DNA of 64,000 nt, taken from NCBI RefSeq assembly GCF_024586455.1, contig NC_065923.1, positions 67,057,076-67,121,075 of the forward strand, written 5' to 3'. Positions 48,141 through 59,499 of the stretch are shown here, piece by piece. Both the position numbers and the translations under genes were made by a program. Within the stretch, counting starts at the first letter, position 1. The number at the start of each line of letters is the position of its first letter. The notes under the pieces were generated by a model. That model made no database searches. It worked only from the letters and a program-made list of their open reading frames with translations, and was not told the origin of the DNA. Source of the stretch: Bactrocera neohumeralis (taxonomy: Eukaryota; Arthropoda; Insecta; Diptera; Tephritidae).

Positions 48141-48389
48141 AGTTTATGGAAAAGCATTTAAATTGTTTAATAAAACTGTGGCTATAAATATATATAAATA
48201 TTATATACTCTCCACTATCTTATTTGTGTAGGTTAAAATACTCTCCCACTCGTAGATAACTTCAAAACCCAGTTTGCTCTCAGTAGTTTTTTACTCATAC
48301 TCTGCAGCTTTCCTATACCACGAATTTCCTGCGGTGCTTGTTTACACTTTCGCATACTTTAATTGTTGTTTTAAACACTTTTACCATAT

Positions 48390-48585
48390 GCAACAACTTT
48401 AGTTGACAAAGCTTTGAAAGAGTTTGCAGCTTCACTTGGTGGCTATTAAAATGTTAATTGATCTGGAGAAGAACAAGTTACTTTAAGTGTGCAACAACTT
48501 TAGTTGACAAAGCTTTGAAAGAGTTTGCAGCTTCACTTGGTGGCTATTAAAATGTTAATTGCTGGAGAAGAACAAGTTAAAGTGT
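48390..48585 (+). repeat. 101-bp tandem duplication, two units
   Basis: Unit 1 (48,390-48,490) and unit 2 (48,491-48,585) both start GCAACAACTTTAGTTGACAA and are identical through TGGTGGCTATTAAAATGTTAA. Unit 2 lacks 2 bp (GATCTGG versus GCTGG) and 4 bp near its end. The near-identity indicates a recent event. Confidence 0.93.
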
Positions 48586-49036
48586 CGATTACAAAGGCAG
48601 TACAGAAAGTCAAGGAATATTAATATTTTACCTATTCCTTACAAGGCTTCATATAACTGTTATATTTTAAATATAAAATTATTATAATCAGAAAGTAAGA
48701 AATAATATTTTTGAAATTGAAATATAAACTAATTGTGGAAAAAACAAGTGCTGAATATTTAAATTACCCTTCAGATGTAAAATTTATGAATTTTTTCATT
48801 TTCTTTTAAACCAGATCAACATTGAGTAAGCTATACGGTATACCCGTTCATTTTCTGGCACTCGTTCTCAGCTCTTTCCTGCTTAACAGATATTAACAGA
48901 GAAGTTTTGGTAATGTAGGTCAGAACACCTGGCGGATCTTCTGAGAACTCACAGATAATCCACCAAAAATCCATCACTGCTTAACTAATCGTTGTCTTTC
49001 TGACCTCTTTTTAACCTTGAATAGTATTAATTCCTT

Positions 49037-49136
49037 NNNNNNNNNNNNNNNNNNNNNNNNNNNNNNNNNNNNNNNNNNNNNNNNNNNNNNNNNNNNNNNN
49101 NNNNNNNNNNNNNNNNNNNNNNNNNNNNNNNNNNNN
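49037..49136. other. assembly gap (100 N)
   Basis: Exactly 100 N, the usual placeholder for a gap of unknown length. Open frames drawn through it are artefacts. Confidence 0.99.
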
Positions 49137-49869
49137 AGTTTATGGCATATAAGCAAGTTAATTGAGGGGAAAAACAAATGTTAGTCGAAATAGTTCTGCA
49201 TTTCTGCACAAAATAATGTTGAATAAGAGGATATACGTAAATTTGGAACGTGAAAAAGTCAGCTGTGAAATTTGTGAAAAAAGGGAAATTTCTGAAAATT
49301 CAAAATATTATTTTACGACTGCCAATTATCATCTTTAGCGTAAGAAACCGTATATAGTGTCTACTTAAGTGATATTTATTAATATAAAAATTTGTTACAT
49401 GTTTAAAATTTCTAAAAGCTCAAGGGAGAAATTTATAAATATTCAGTTAGATTAAGGAAAATCTATCTTCTTTATAAAGAAGTTGGACCAACACGTCGTC
49501 ACTATCGCCTTTTCTAATAATTAGATAGAATCGAAAGATATTCTCTCTAATAAGACTAGTCGGTTGTGTTAAGACCATTTTTGAACAGCTTATAGTTGGT
49601 GTGGAGTTTTTCTTAAAAAAGACCAATTTAATAACCTTGACAAGTCTGTTTTTGCAACTCTTTTGTTTAGCATTGTAGAAAAAGCTGTGTTTTTATAGCT
49701 TAGAAAAAAATGATGAAGAATATGGTGTCTGAGGTACAAAACAGTCTTCGAAAATCTTAAAATAAGGAATGACTATTTATTATTAACTAATCTTTGCCAA
49801 AGAACAATATTTGTATGAGAGACTCTGATACTAAATAAAAAATATATAAACCTGAACCATATATAAGCA

Positions 49870-50403
49870 TCATGTTTTACAAAATATTCCTAAAATAATC
49901 AGACTTGCAAAATTTAAGGTCACAATGAAGAAAAGGATATCTTGTGATATCAGAAAGCCAATATCTAAGTGATATTTAACATGTGTTTTCATACAAGTTG
50001 CACATAAATCATGCCCATAGCAGTCGGCAGTAAACCGAGCTGGATCCGGATTTAATGCGCATGAACTGCAGCATTTCTCAACATATTTTGGAAAATGTTT
50101 CAATATAAATCTGAAGTAGTAGTCGGTATTAACTTTCACTGAAAAATTATATCGATATCACATGGCAGAACCGACTGCATATATATGTATATATGCTACG
50201 ATCATAAATTAAGATTTATTCGCTTTACATAAGCAGTTATTTTTCTTCAGATAGCAACCGTCGACATAGCCGATAAAAGTGTTGCGGCGAAGATCGGTGT
50301 CGGACTCAAGAAAGTTGGGTACATGAAAGTGTCCATACTTAGACAGTCTGAAATTATCTGCTTCTTGACGGCATTCTTCAAAATTTAGATCAGTGCGTCT
50401 CAA
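49870..50403 (-). CDS. candidate two-exon gene fragment, cysteine-rich protein, unidentified
   Basis: Exon A (50,403-50,229) reads LRRTDLNFEECRQEADNFRL, FHVPNFLESDTDLRRNTF and IGYVDGCYLKKNNCL. A GTAAAG donor follows at 50,228, and the intron 50,139-50,228 (90 bp) ends in AATTTTTCAG. Exon B from 50,138 continues in the same frame with LKVNTDYYFRFILKHFPKYV, EKCCSSCALNPDPARFTADC and YGHDLCATCMKTH. It then runs through a hydrophobic stretch to a TGA just after 49,870. Unspliced, exon A would stop 20 bases past the donor, so the intron is needed. There are nine cysteines, including a C-x8-C pair near the end of the cysteine-rich part as in insect odorant-binding proteins, but the rest of that spacing does not fit. 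The true start lies upstream or is lost: the frame has no ATG and a TGA sits three codons before it. It could be a decayed gene. The hydrophobic tail may be intron read-through. Confidence 0.5.
50139..50228 (-). other. predicted 90-bp intron
   Basis: It starts GTAAAG and ends TATAATTTTTCAG on the minus strand, a typical size for short fly introns. The flanking exon phases match (one base of the codon before, two after). Confidence 0.55.
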
Positions 50404-50602
50404 ATCTTTTCAAAATTTCCTTAAATTTCCGTTTCTTCTTTCCTTCTATGAATTATTTACTTTTAGTATAAGGCAGTATCCCAAAATTATATATTTTTAA
50501 ATACTCTACATACATACACCGCACTTATTGCAGATCCATCACTTTCTTCTCAGAATAAATACGCGCAATAAATATCACTGTTGAACATTTTTGGAATTAT
50601 TG

Positions 50603-50997
50603 TCTGGGGGGTGAGAAATTCCAAGTCAGGGTGATGGTACAACTAGGTCAGTATAATAAAACCCTCAAAGGGTTTGGCGTTCGTATGTGTCAGTTTTTTT
50701 TATGACCTTTTACATTTTTTCCTTATCTTGATGTTTTTTCGTTTAGTTGTAACATTTTGGCAAAAACGTAGTTTAGCATAACTCGCGTACCACTATTATC
50801 TATTTTTCCATTGCATTAGACCGTTGTAGCAGCTTTTACACACTATATTTGATACCCAATTTTCGTTCACTATAACATAAAAAAAAATTTAAAAGGTCAT
50901 AAAAAAAAACTGACACATACGAACGCCAAACCCTCTGAGGGTTTTACTATACTGACCTAGTACCATCACACTGACTTGGAATTTCTCACCCCCCAGA
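50603..50997. mobile_element. MITE with about 105-bp terminal inverted repeats
   Basis: The left end TCTGGGGGGTGAGAAATTCC ... TCAGTATA..AAACCCTC ... GGTTTGGCGTTCGTATGTGT ... ATGACCTTTTA is repeated in inverse order at the right end, which finishes GGAATTTCTCACCCCCCAGA. The repeats cover roughly 50,603-50,712 and 50,895-50,997 and are over 90 % identical by eye. The 180-bp AT-rich centre has no coding sequence. The flanks ATTATTGT and ATTAGCTGT are only loosely alike, so the target duplication and superfamily remain open. A single-strand transcript would form a long hairpin. Confidence 0.88.
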
Positions 50998-51000
50998 TTA

Positions 51001-54000
51001 GCTGTTGTACTGTGTATTTATTTGTAAATCTCCGACATAAATTCCAAAATAAAGTAAAAACAAACAAAAATGGCCGGCGAAGTGTGTAAGTCCAGCCTTT
51101 TTTACATTTATTAAAATCTTAAAAAAAAAAAACAGTGAGGAGCCGAGAAGTGTGGTGAAAAAATTCAGCAAATCCCCCACTGAATAATTTCCAACTGCAA
51201 TATTTGACTTTGTTTGCGTAAATGGTAAAGCTGCAGCTGCAGCAGCTTAACCGGCCGCTTAAGCCCATTTACATAACTTACAGCAGGAATAAACGCCACC
51301 TGAATATATTGCACTGATGGCAAGCACACGCGCATGCATACATGGCATATGACATAAATACATATATATATGTGTGTGTGTGCATGTGCAAGAGCGAAAG
51401 CGTACATATTTATGTGTTTGTGGATTTGCGTTCTTTGTTGGTAAGAGTGTACATACTATACAATATATAACCGTATGAATATTGGCATCTGCTCTACAGT
51501 AGCCCGGTGTTGACCTGGAAATAAACGCTTTTCACTTGCATTAGGGGTGAGTTGCACTTGTCAAACTTGTATTTGGGTGGTTTAGAAAAATTCAAAAATT
51601 AAATTTGGAAAGTGAGATTTAAAATTAACCATTTGAAGATTTTAGTTGAAATATGTAAAATATATAAATAAAGGAAAAAATGTCCAATAAAAATACAGTT
51701 CTAGTAGTGAATTTAGGAAAAATGTAACAAAATTCTAAATCATATAAATAAAAAGACAAAAATATGACAAAGGTAACTTTAAAAAATTTTAAATTTTTCC
51801 AACAATTTTTCATGATTTTCCTTGTAAGAAAATTTGTTTCAAAATTAGAGAAGAAACACACTAAGAAACAAAAAAACTAATTTTCCATAGTAACTAAGTG
51901 TACTCGTCTGTTGAGCTAGGCTCAACCAGTGCGTGCGATCTGGGCTCGACGACAGTCAGATCTAAGTAGATCCAAGTAGACCGAATCCTCCAAGTGTATT
52001 TTTGAAAGTTTTCTGTCTCTACAACCACAATAACCTCAGACGGATCCATTTTTGGGATAACAACCACAATAATCAGATTAATCTTTGTTCGGAATAACCT
52101 CAAAAAATTTCTTTTCCTAAAGTAATGTTCACTTTATAACGTTGGCCGTTGGACCAAACAAATTTTCGAAAGATTGTTTCCTAAACAAAAAAGTAATTTG
52201 TTTGTCTAAAAGACAGCTTCGACAAAAGACTTTGAAACTTAATAACATCAGGCTGTAAGCTTGTTGAAAAAGTCTTATAAAGCATTAATCCGTTCCAACG
52301 ATGTCGGGTCTATGGAACCGGAACGGACGCCGATTTTTATCTAGCTAGACTATTCCGCATAGCATTTCTTCAAATTCATAATTATTTTTTGTCGCTACAA
52401 CATTATAGACCATTAGTTTTATCACCATTTAAATTTATAAATTTTTTGTATAAAATACTATTTACATAAATTAAAGAATTGTAAGAAAATATTTTTTTTA
52501 TGCTATATTTGGAAAACTAAGTTTCGGTCCACAAACTAAATAAATAAATTACCAATGTTCATATTTCGTTTTTTAATAATATACTTTTATGTAGTCGAAG
52601 TGTAACAAACAATTAATAATTTCGAAAAATTTAAACAATAACAAAAAGTTTACTATATGGTTGTAGAAAAAGAAATAAAAAATTAAGTAAATAAATAAAG
52701 TTTACGAAAAGTAAACGCCAAAAAAAAAATCAAAAATAAAAGTAATAAGAAATGTCTCAAAACCGTTAAGAAATTTCGAAAAAAAAATTTTTGTAGAAAA
52801 TGTCAAAACTTTTGTAATTTTTTTTCTTAAAAAAAAAACTTTTCTGGTTTCGCGCTTTCTTTTTCTAAATGAATTTAGTATAAAAAAATGTTATATAATA
52901 ATTAATTTATATTAAGCATGTCTTTTTTTACTTCTGTAAAAATATTATAAGAGATGTCATATAAACAGATGTTTAAGTATAATAAATCTACATTTGTATT
53001 GAAAAATAGATTCTGTGGAATTCAAAAGTTTGACAGCTTGATTCGTATTAATTTTTTTCTGTGCTGCAAAGACTTCTTGGTAAAATATAAGTTTTAAAAA
53101 TATGTAGTATACATTTAGGCGCTTAGCATCAAAAAGTTTGACAACACCGTGTTTAATCTTATTGACCCCATCACTGAAGCTGAATGCCCGGATTTAGCTT
53201 TACTTAATAATCTTAAACCTTTTTTTTGAGAATTTTCTTATAAATATTTTTTGTTTCCAATCTTTTTAGTATTTTTTTTTTTGATATAATAATTTTGTTT
53301 CAATAAAATATTGATTTATCTTAGCATCTAAATTTTATGCGTTGAAATTTTTCAAAATACCAAAACCTTTCATTGAAACTCCCACCATTTTTTTAAATGA
53401 TTGGCAACAGTTTGCTTTTAAATATGTGACCCAACTTAGCTTGCATGTATGCCACTTTCCTCAACCTTTTTTGTGTATGCATGTTTGTGTGTGAAAGTGA
53501 GTGAAAAAGAGTTAAAAATTACAAAAACAAAAAAAAAAACTAACCTATGCGCTAATACCGTATATAATCGTTTAGGTTTTTCTTGTTTTTCGAATTTTAA
53601 TTCACTATGAGTATTTCTTTTTTGTTCATATATACTATTATATGTGTGTGTTTATGTATTTGGATAAAAACCTCAATTTAACAAATTTTAATATATTTTT
53701 TCTGTTCTTTCTTTTCCTCCCGTTTATCATACTTTCGTGTTCCGTGTTTTCGTTTGCGTGGTTTGGCCAATGAAATGACAATGTCTCCCAATATTCGCTT
53801 TATAACAATTTATTGTATGCTGCTACTTATACAACAATAATAACAACAACTACCACTACTACCCAACCACAACTAAAAACGCTTGCTGCTGCTGTTGTTG
53901 TTGCCATTCGATCGCTCGATTGTGTGTATTTGCATATGTGGAACTGAAAATCGGCTTCTGGACGGACAAAAAATGAAATGTACGCAACGGCAACGAAATT

Positions 54001-54600
54001 GTTTACCGATGAAAATGAATTGGCGACACAAATAAAATAATAAAATCTACAACAAATGGCGCTTTGACACTTAAAATGAACTTGGCAACTATGCGTGCAT
54101 ATTAAAATTGGAATGATGGGTAAATTCCGAAAAAATTGAAAAAAAAACAAAACAAAAATAATAATAATACAACATTTTGAATTAAAAAAAAAAAATCAAT
54201 AAAAAATGTTGATAAATTTAATAAAATTAAAAAAAAAAAATTATTCTAAATTCCAAACAACTTCAAAAAATAAAAATAATATAATAATAATAAAAATTAT
54301 AAAAAAATGTAAAACAATTACAATAAATGATAAATTATATAAAATCTTAAAAATTAACAAAAATTAAAAAAAAAAATTAAAAAACATTTTAAAAACTTAA
54401 AAATAATAAATTTAAAAAACGTTGAAAAATTAAATAAAATTTCAAAATAAAAATACAAAAACTAAAAAAAATTATACAAAATTCAACAAAAATTTTATGA
54501 ATTAAAAATAAAATAAAAATTTATATTTTATTTATATTTTTTTATTTGAAATTAAAACAAAAATATAAAAAAATAAATCTTACACACACATACATACATT
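51001..54600. other. non-coding stretch, probable intron upstream of the exon at 54,608
   Basis: No transposon ends recognised. At 52,290-52,330, TCCGTTCC...GGAACGGA forms a small hairpin in a less AT-rich patch. At 53,119-53,229 (+) a stop-to-stop frame reads KKFDNTVFNLIDPITEAECP then DLALLNNLKPFF. It looks coding in composition but has no clear splice sites. From 54,130 to 54,590 the DNA is almost pure A/T with very few G. Confidence 0.45.
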
Positions 54601-54607
54601 CGCGCAG

Positions 54608-54790
54608 CTGCCCACAGTGACATCGGCCATCACGCATGCCGGCACCACCGCCCAATCGGCGCAACGAGATGGTATCGTCAACGATGCGAACGCGGACGCG
54701 CACACACAATGCAACGAAGTAAATCCGACAATTTACGAAGAGCTCAAACTTGGCCAAGAAGGTGCTGGATTCAAGAAACTTGTGCCATAA
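54608..54790 (+). CDS. probable terminal coding exon of an unidentified host gene
   Basis: After TTACACACACATACATACAT and TCGCGCAG the frame opens LPTVTSAITHAGTTAQSAQR, then DGIVNDANADAHTQCNEVNP and TIYEELKLGQEGAGFKKLVP, and ends at TAA (54,788-54,790): 60 codons in phase 0. The block is about half G+C between flanks that are nearly all A/T, and G/C is favoured at third positions, as in real fly exons. AATAAA follows at 54,805. The peptide is polar and ends in a basic-aromatic tail with a YEEL motif, as in cytoplasmic tails of membrane proteins, but I do not recognise the protein. An alternative acceptor is CCCACAG at 54,610-54,616. Upstream exons are not visible within the window. The antisense open frame here (54,542-54,976) is a shadow. 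Confidence 0.72.
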   Translation: MPTVTSAITHAGTTAQSAQRDGIVNDANADAHTQCNEVNPTIYEELKLGQEGAGFKKLVP

Positions 54791-55620
54791 ATGCCAAAAT
54801 GTGCAATAAAACTCAAACACAAACACAAACGCGCACAAACACAGAAACAGATGTACACATACAACAAAAATATGCACATATATAGAGAAAATAGTTGAAG
54901 GGAACATAAAAACTAAGAAAATTACAAAAAGTTGAATGAAAAAAGCTGCAGTACAAGCAACAGTTAGCCAACGCAAGCAAAACTATAACAGCGACACACA
55001 TACAAACGCACAAAAAACATAAAAACGGAGGTCACACACACATACGCACACTATTACAAAAGTCGTAGCTAGCAGCTGCTGGTATTTATATTGTAGTTGT
55101 ATGACGCTAGCACACTTAGGCGTATACGTAACTTTTTAAATACAAAAAAAAATTAAGAAATAATTAGAAAAAATATAAAAAAAACAGTGAATAAGCATTA
55201 AATGCTGCAATAAATTGTGAGTTACAAAGTAATCTAAATTTAAAATATAAGAATTTCCAAAACCACAAGCAAAACAAAAAGAAAATAAAAACATATAATA
55301 AAATTAAAAACAAAAATAAATAAATAAAATAAAACGGTATGTAGCTTAGCATAAAAAAATTACAAATAATACATAAAAAGTAAAAACGTAAAAAGTAAAA
55401 AAAAAAATCACTCATAATTTAAGTCGCGTGCATAAAGTTGATTTAATCCCTAGATTAAGTAGCAAGTGTATTGTTTGTTGTTGTAGACGTTGGTGGCACA
55501 CACATAAGCACACCGAACACGAATTGCGACAGACATTTATGCGCTCGTGTGTAAGCTTATTGTCTGCTTTTACGTTCGTACTCTGTATAAAGTAAATAAA
55601 ATAAAAACAAAAAAGAATAT
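54791..55620 (+). other. probable 3' untranslated region of the 54,608 exon
   Basis: AATAAA at 54,805-54,810 follows the stop codon closely, and several AATAAA words occur further on. The sequence is CACAAACAC-rich, then A-rich, with no coding signal on the plus strand. The actual cleavage site cannot be fixed. Confidence 0.4.
54805..54810 (+). terminator. polyadenylation signal AATAAA
   Basis: Canonical hexamer starting 15 bases after the TAA of the probable last exon. It could be one of several used signals, because the A-rich tract downstream contains more. Confidence 0.45.
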
Positions 55621-58600
55621 TATGTAATATTAATTGTATATTGTTTATGTGCATACATGCGTATTTGCTTTAATGTATTACTATCTATTGTATATTATGT
55701 ATTGTATATTTTTAGCTACTAAATTTAAATTAAAAACTAAACCAAAAAAAGACGAAAAACAAAAACATAAACACCCTGTAGTTTGCTTCCTTATTCATAT
55801 GTGCTTGAATATGTTGATATAAAAGATATGAAAACTAGTAAAACACTATTAGGAAAATAAAGTTCTTGGTCAAAAGTGAGGAGAGCTTATAGTTAAACGT
55901 TGGTACATTAAAAATATCGTCTAAATTCTTAATAAAAAAATTAATGGAACATGTGTACTTTTGAGAAAAAAGTGAAAAAGTTCGAATTTTTAAGTAAGTT
56001 TTTAGAAAATTTTAAGATATCAATATAGTTAAATTATTTTTGTAAATTTCTTTTATTAATGTTTTAAATATTTTTTTTTTTTTAATTTTTAACTAAATAA
56101 TTTTGAAAAAAATTCTATTTCTAAAATTTTCGTGATATTAATAAGTTTAACTTCAGACAGGAGAAAAGAACTGCTAACTGTTCCATTTACGATTTTTAAT
56201 AAGAATATAACACCAAGCAGTTTTCTACGAGTGGAAGATGTATAACTTTTAAACGACTAGTGTATGCAGGAAGACTTAACCTAGAATCCCATCGTAAATG
56301 CCCTAAGGCGAAAAGTAAAAATTGTTTTTTGAACCAACTCTCACTTGTCAGAATAGATTTCGTAACTACATATTCCAATATAGGTCTAACCAAAGTTGTA
56401 GAAAGTGTTTCAACATCTTCTTCAAAAATAATTGGTGCATTAATTGAAGTATTCGAACAAAGCACGTGCTGGTAGGAAACATTTTAGGAGAATTAGTAGG
56501 GTAGTTCGAGTTAAAATTTCTGTAAAATAATTGGAAATAATGTAATTGCCACATGTGAGGGGATCGATTTGTATTTCTTCACGAAAGGAATTTGAAAATC
56601 CTGTCTTTGGAGTTAGCGAAATCATAAATCAATTTCGGATTACATCCAATATTATTTTTTACTTTATTTAAGTAAATTTTATAATATGTTTTGTCTAGGT
56701 CCGAATATTGTCAACGCAGTGTAGATTATTTGGAATAGTCGACAAGTGAACTAGTTTTTTTTTAAATTTTTAAATGCTCGAGCCTTAATTTTAATTTTTA
56801 ATTTTTATTTCATATAAATCTTTCGAGAACATCGTATTCGTTCCTTTTTAACAATTACTTTAGGAATACATATTTTTTGTTTATATACAGCCACACTGAT
56901 ATACACACAAAACGTTAAATGGAAGGAAAACCAAACTCTTTGGCAGCCAGCCAAATGATCCTTAACAAATGGCTTAGACAGCAGCAGACAAAATGATGAT
57001 AAAGACATGAAAAAGTGGAGTGTTCTAATGTAAACAAACAGCTCAGCATTTTAAGAAAGTTAGCATTTATTAGAAATTATATTGGCGGCATTTAAAGAGC
57101 TGAATTATAAGTTATTTCATGAAAAAAATCCGTGTAAGGGTAAGCAGGTTCTATTTTAGAATGTTTGAGTAAAAAATGTTAGACTATAGAAAAATTGTAA
57201 TCTCTGGACAACTCTTAGAAAATTTGCTTCAGAAACTACAGTTGTAGGGCGAAAAGTGAATTCTCAAAAAAAAACAATTAATTTTAATTCAGTTAAAAGT
57301 CATTCTGAAACTGAATATTTTGGTTAAATGCCAGAATTATTGCAAGAAACGTTCAAAAACAAATTTTAAGGAGTATATGTATTTCGAGCAGCAACCTAAC
57401 CTCCTTTCTAACACGAAGAGAACAATACAAAATTTTTTATACTCCAATAAAGAAATCGCTACAATTTTCATATTTTAAATTGACATGTGTACAAATCGCT
57501 AAATCAAAGTATTATCTGATATTTAATTTGAACAAAATCTGTACAATTATTTACTTTTTGACACAACTGATTTCATTATATAAAGCGTAGGCAGGCAGTG
57601 ATATCGTATCAGAAAACTGTATCTATATCAAATAGAATATTTATTCAAAATATACACATACTCACACAGATAAACGAGATTCATACTCATTCCAAAAAAA
57701 TTACAAAAACAAAAAGAAAGATTCTCTTTGCAACAAATCTGCAGCTTAGTGAATGCCAACGACTCTAAAATAATGTTATCTGTGGGATTTTGTAATTAAT
57801 TTAGTCTGAATTTTTTAACGTCTGATGGCTGGTATACACAACCTGACAAATATTTATAGTACATACAAACAAATTGAATTTTATGCTTCATAGTGCAGCT
57901 TTGTCAGTATTTGTGTATTATATTTCAGCTAATTTATTTTGATATCACTGGTTTTCATCCAGTATTTTGCCTGACATATGTACAAGCCCACTAATCCCTT
58001 GAATTAGTAAACGAGACGTGCTGGCAAGACATTTGTACATATCAAGCTTAAATAAGTAACAAAAAGTCTCAGTTTATAACAAATACTTCATGCGCATAGC
58101 ACAATAACCTTAAATGTATAGCTTTTAAGTTAGTAAAAGTATGAAATTAATATAATTATATATATTCTCATATAGCTTGGTTTAAAGCAAGGCAGACGAC
58201 AACAAAAAAGTTTACTAGTTGAATTCAATACAAGAGAAAGCGAGGTTGCCTGGCATAACGGGTAGAACTCATTGCCATTCAAACTGAACTTGATTTAAGC
58301 CAATCTTTTAGGCTTATAACAGCTGCCTTTCCCATAGCACGCTCTTCAAAGTTCTGTGATTGACATCCATAAAATGTTAGATACGCTTCTCCGCTATAGT
58401 AGAAGTAATCGAAGGTATGTAACATTTTTTGGAAAATCATTGCTTTTATGCTAAATATATTCATAAAAGCAGGTGTAAGTATTTTTTAAATATACTTCAA
58501 AGACGTGGACTGAAAGAAAAGACTGGAAACCACATTAGTGTAGATAAAAAGATATATTCAGAAACCTTGGATTACTGCTTTAAAAAATTATTCTGCCGAT

Positions 58601-59490
58601 TACAGTAAAAAATCACATGGCAAGGGTTTAAATATTCTTCAAAGACGGAAAAAAGAAAGAAAAGACTGGAAACCACATAAAAAAAGTTCCAGATCAAACC
58701 GTTAAGTAAAAAATATGGTTAATATACTTTGTAAATCTGATCAAACAAATTTTTTTGTGTTGTTAGAAAGCTTTTTTGAAGAGTCCGTTGTGTTTCAACA
58801 TAAAGGATTCCGCGGTAAGAGCTGTTGTGTGAACCCAACAGAAATGGAAATTAACATTCAACTTGTCTTATACCATAGATAGCGACACAAGATAGTCTGG
58901 TTGAACTGGAAGCACAGACTCGTAATAAAATGATTTAAAAAGAAAAAGAAATCAAAATAAAAGAGTCAGGAAAGTCACCGTCAGATGGTGAGAATTAATA
59001 TAACTGCGAAGCCGGCATATAGTAATTGGAGAAGGACAAATATTTTTGCATCTCAGTATATGGATTTTACTAAGCATATTTTTCAGAATTTCCAAACTTA
59101 CTAAATTTTTCCGTGACAGTCCCTCTTTATTAACATACATTCTCTTACTTAGATGATCGTTCATGTAGGCTCCAACTTCCCATAAACCAAGCTAGATATT
59201 TTAGAAAAATAATTAGATATGTATGTGCTGGAAATGTGTAAGCTTAAATTCTTGTAAGATCTTGGTGATTTTATCCCTATGTAATTTTTTAATTACCTAT
59301 TTGTCTAACTATATGTTGTATTTCTTTTTTCTTTGTGTAACGCTGTCGTATGAAATTGGTATACACAGACGCTTTACGAGTTAAAGTACAGTGGGTAAGT
59401 TTAACTAAAATTTTATTTAAAATATGTTTATAACTAAATATAGATGACTAAGAGAAGTAACTGTAGAAAAAGCAAAAATAACTATAATTT
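55621..59490. other. AT-rich non-coding stretch
   Basis: No supported gene. Direct repeats of about 50 bp lie at 58,485-58,536 and 58,627-58,678. Overlapping frames on both strands at 56,196-56,475 are AT-driven and have no domain. Confidence 0.45.
58485..58678 (+). repeat. pair of about 50-bp direct repeats
   Basis: TTTAAATATACTTCAAAGAC...AAAGACTGGAAACCACAT (58,485-58,535) recurs as TTTAAATATTCTTCAAAGAC...AAAGACTGGAAACCACAT (58,627-58,678), about 140 bp apart. Confidence 0.75.
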
Positions 59491-59499
59491 GCTGGAGGA

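Noticed and set aside
48974..49209. Open frames across 49,037-49,136
   Set aside because: They are drawn through 100 N of assembly gap.
50209..50228. Unspliced end of the first cysteine-rich frame (LCKANKS and stop)
   Set aside because: A donor 20 bases before the stop and an in-phase acceptor 90 bp on make splicing the better reading. The supposed start of that frame is TTG, not ATG.
50603..50997. microRNA-type hairpin
   Set aside because: Arms of over 100 bp with defined ends and an AT-rich centre fit a MITE; a miRNA precursor would be about 70-100 bases in all.
54542..55013. Long hydrophobic frames on - (144 and 66 codons)
   Set aside because: They are the antisense of the plus-strand exon at 54,608-54,790 and of the CACAAAC-rich sequence after it, which reads as Cys/Val/Phe-rich peptide on the other strand.
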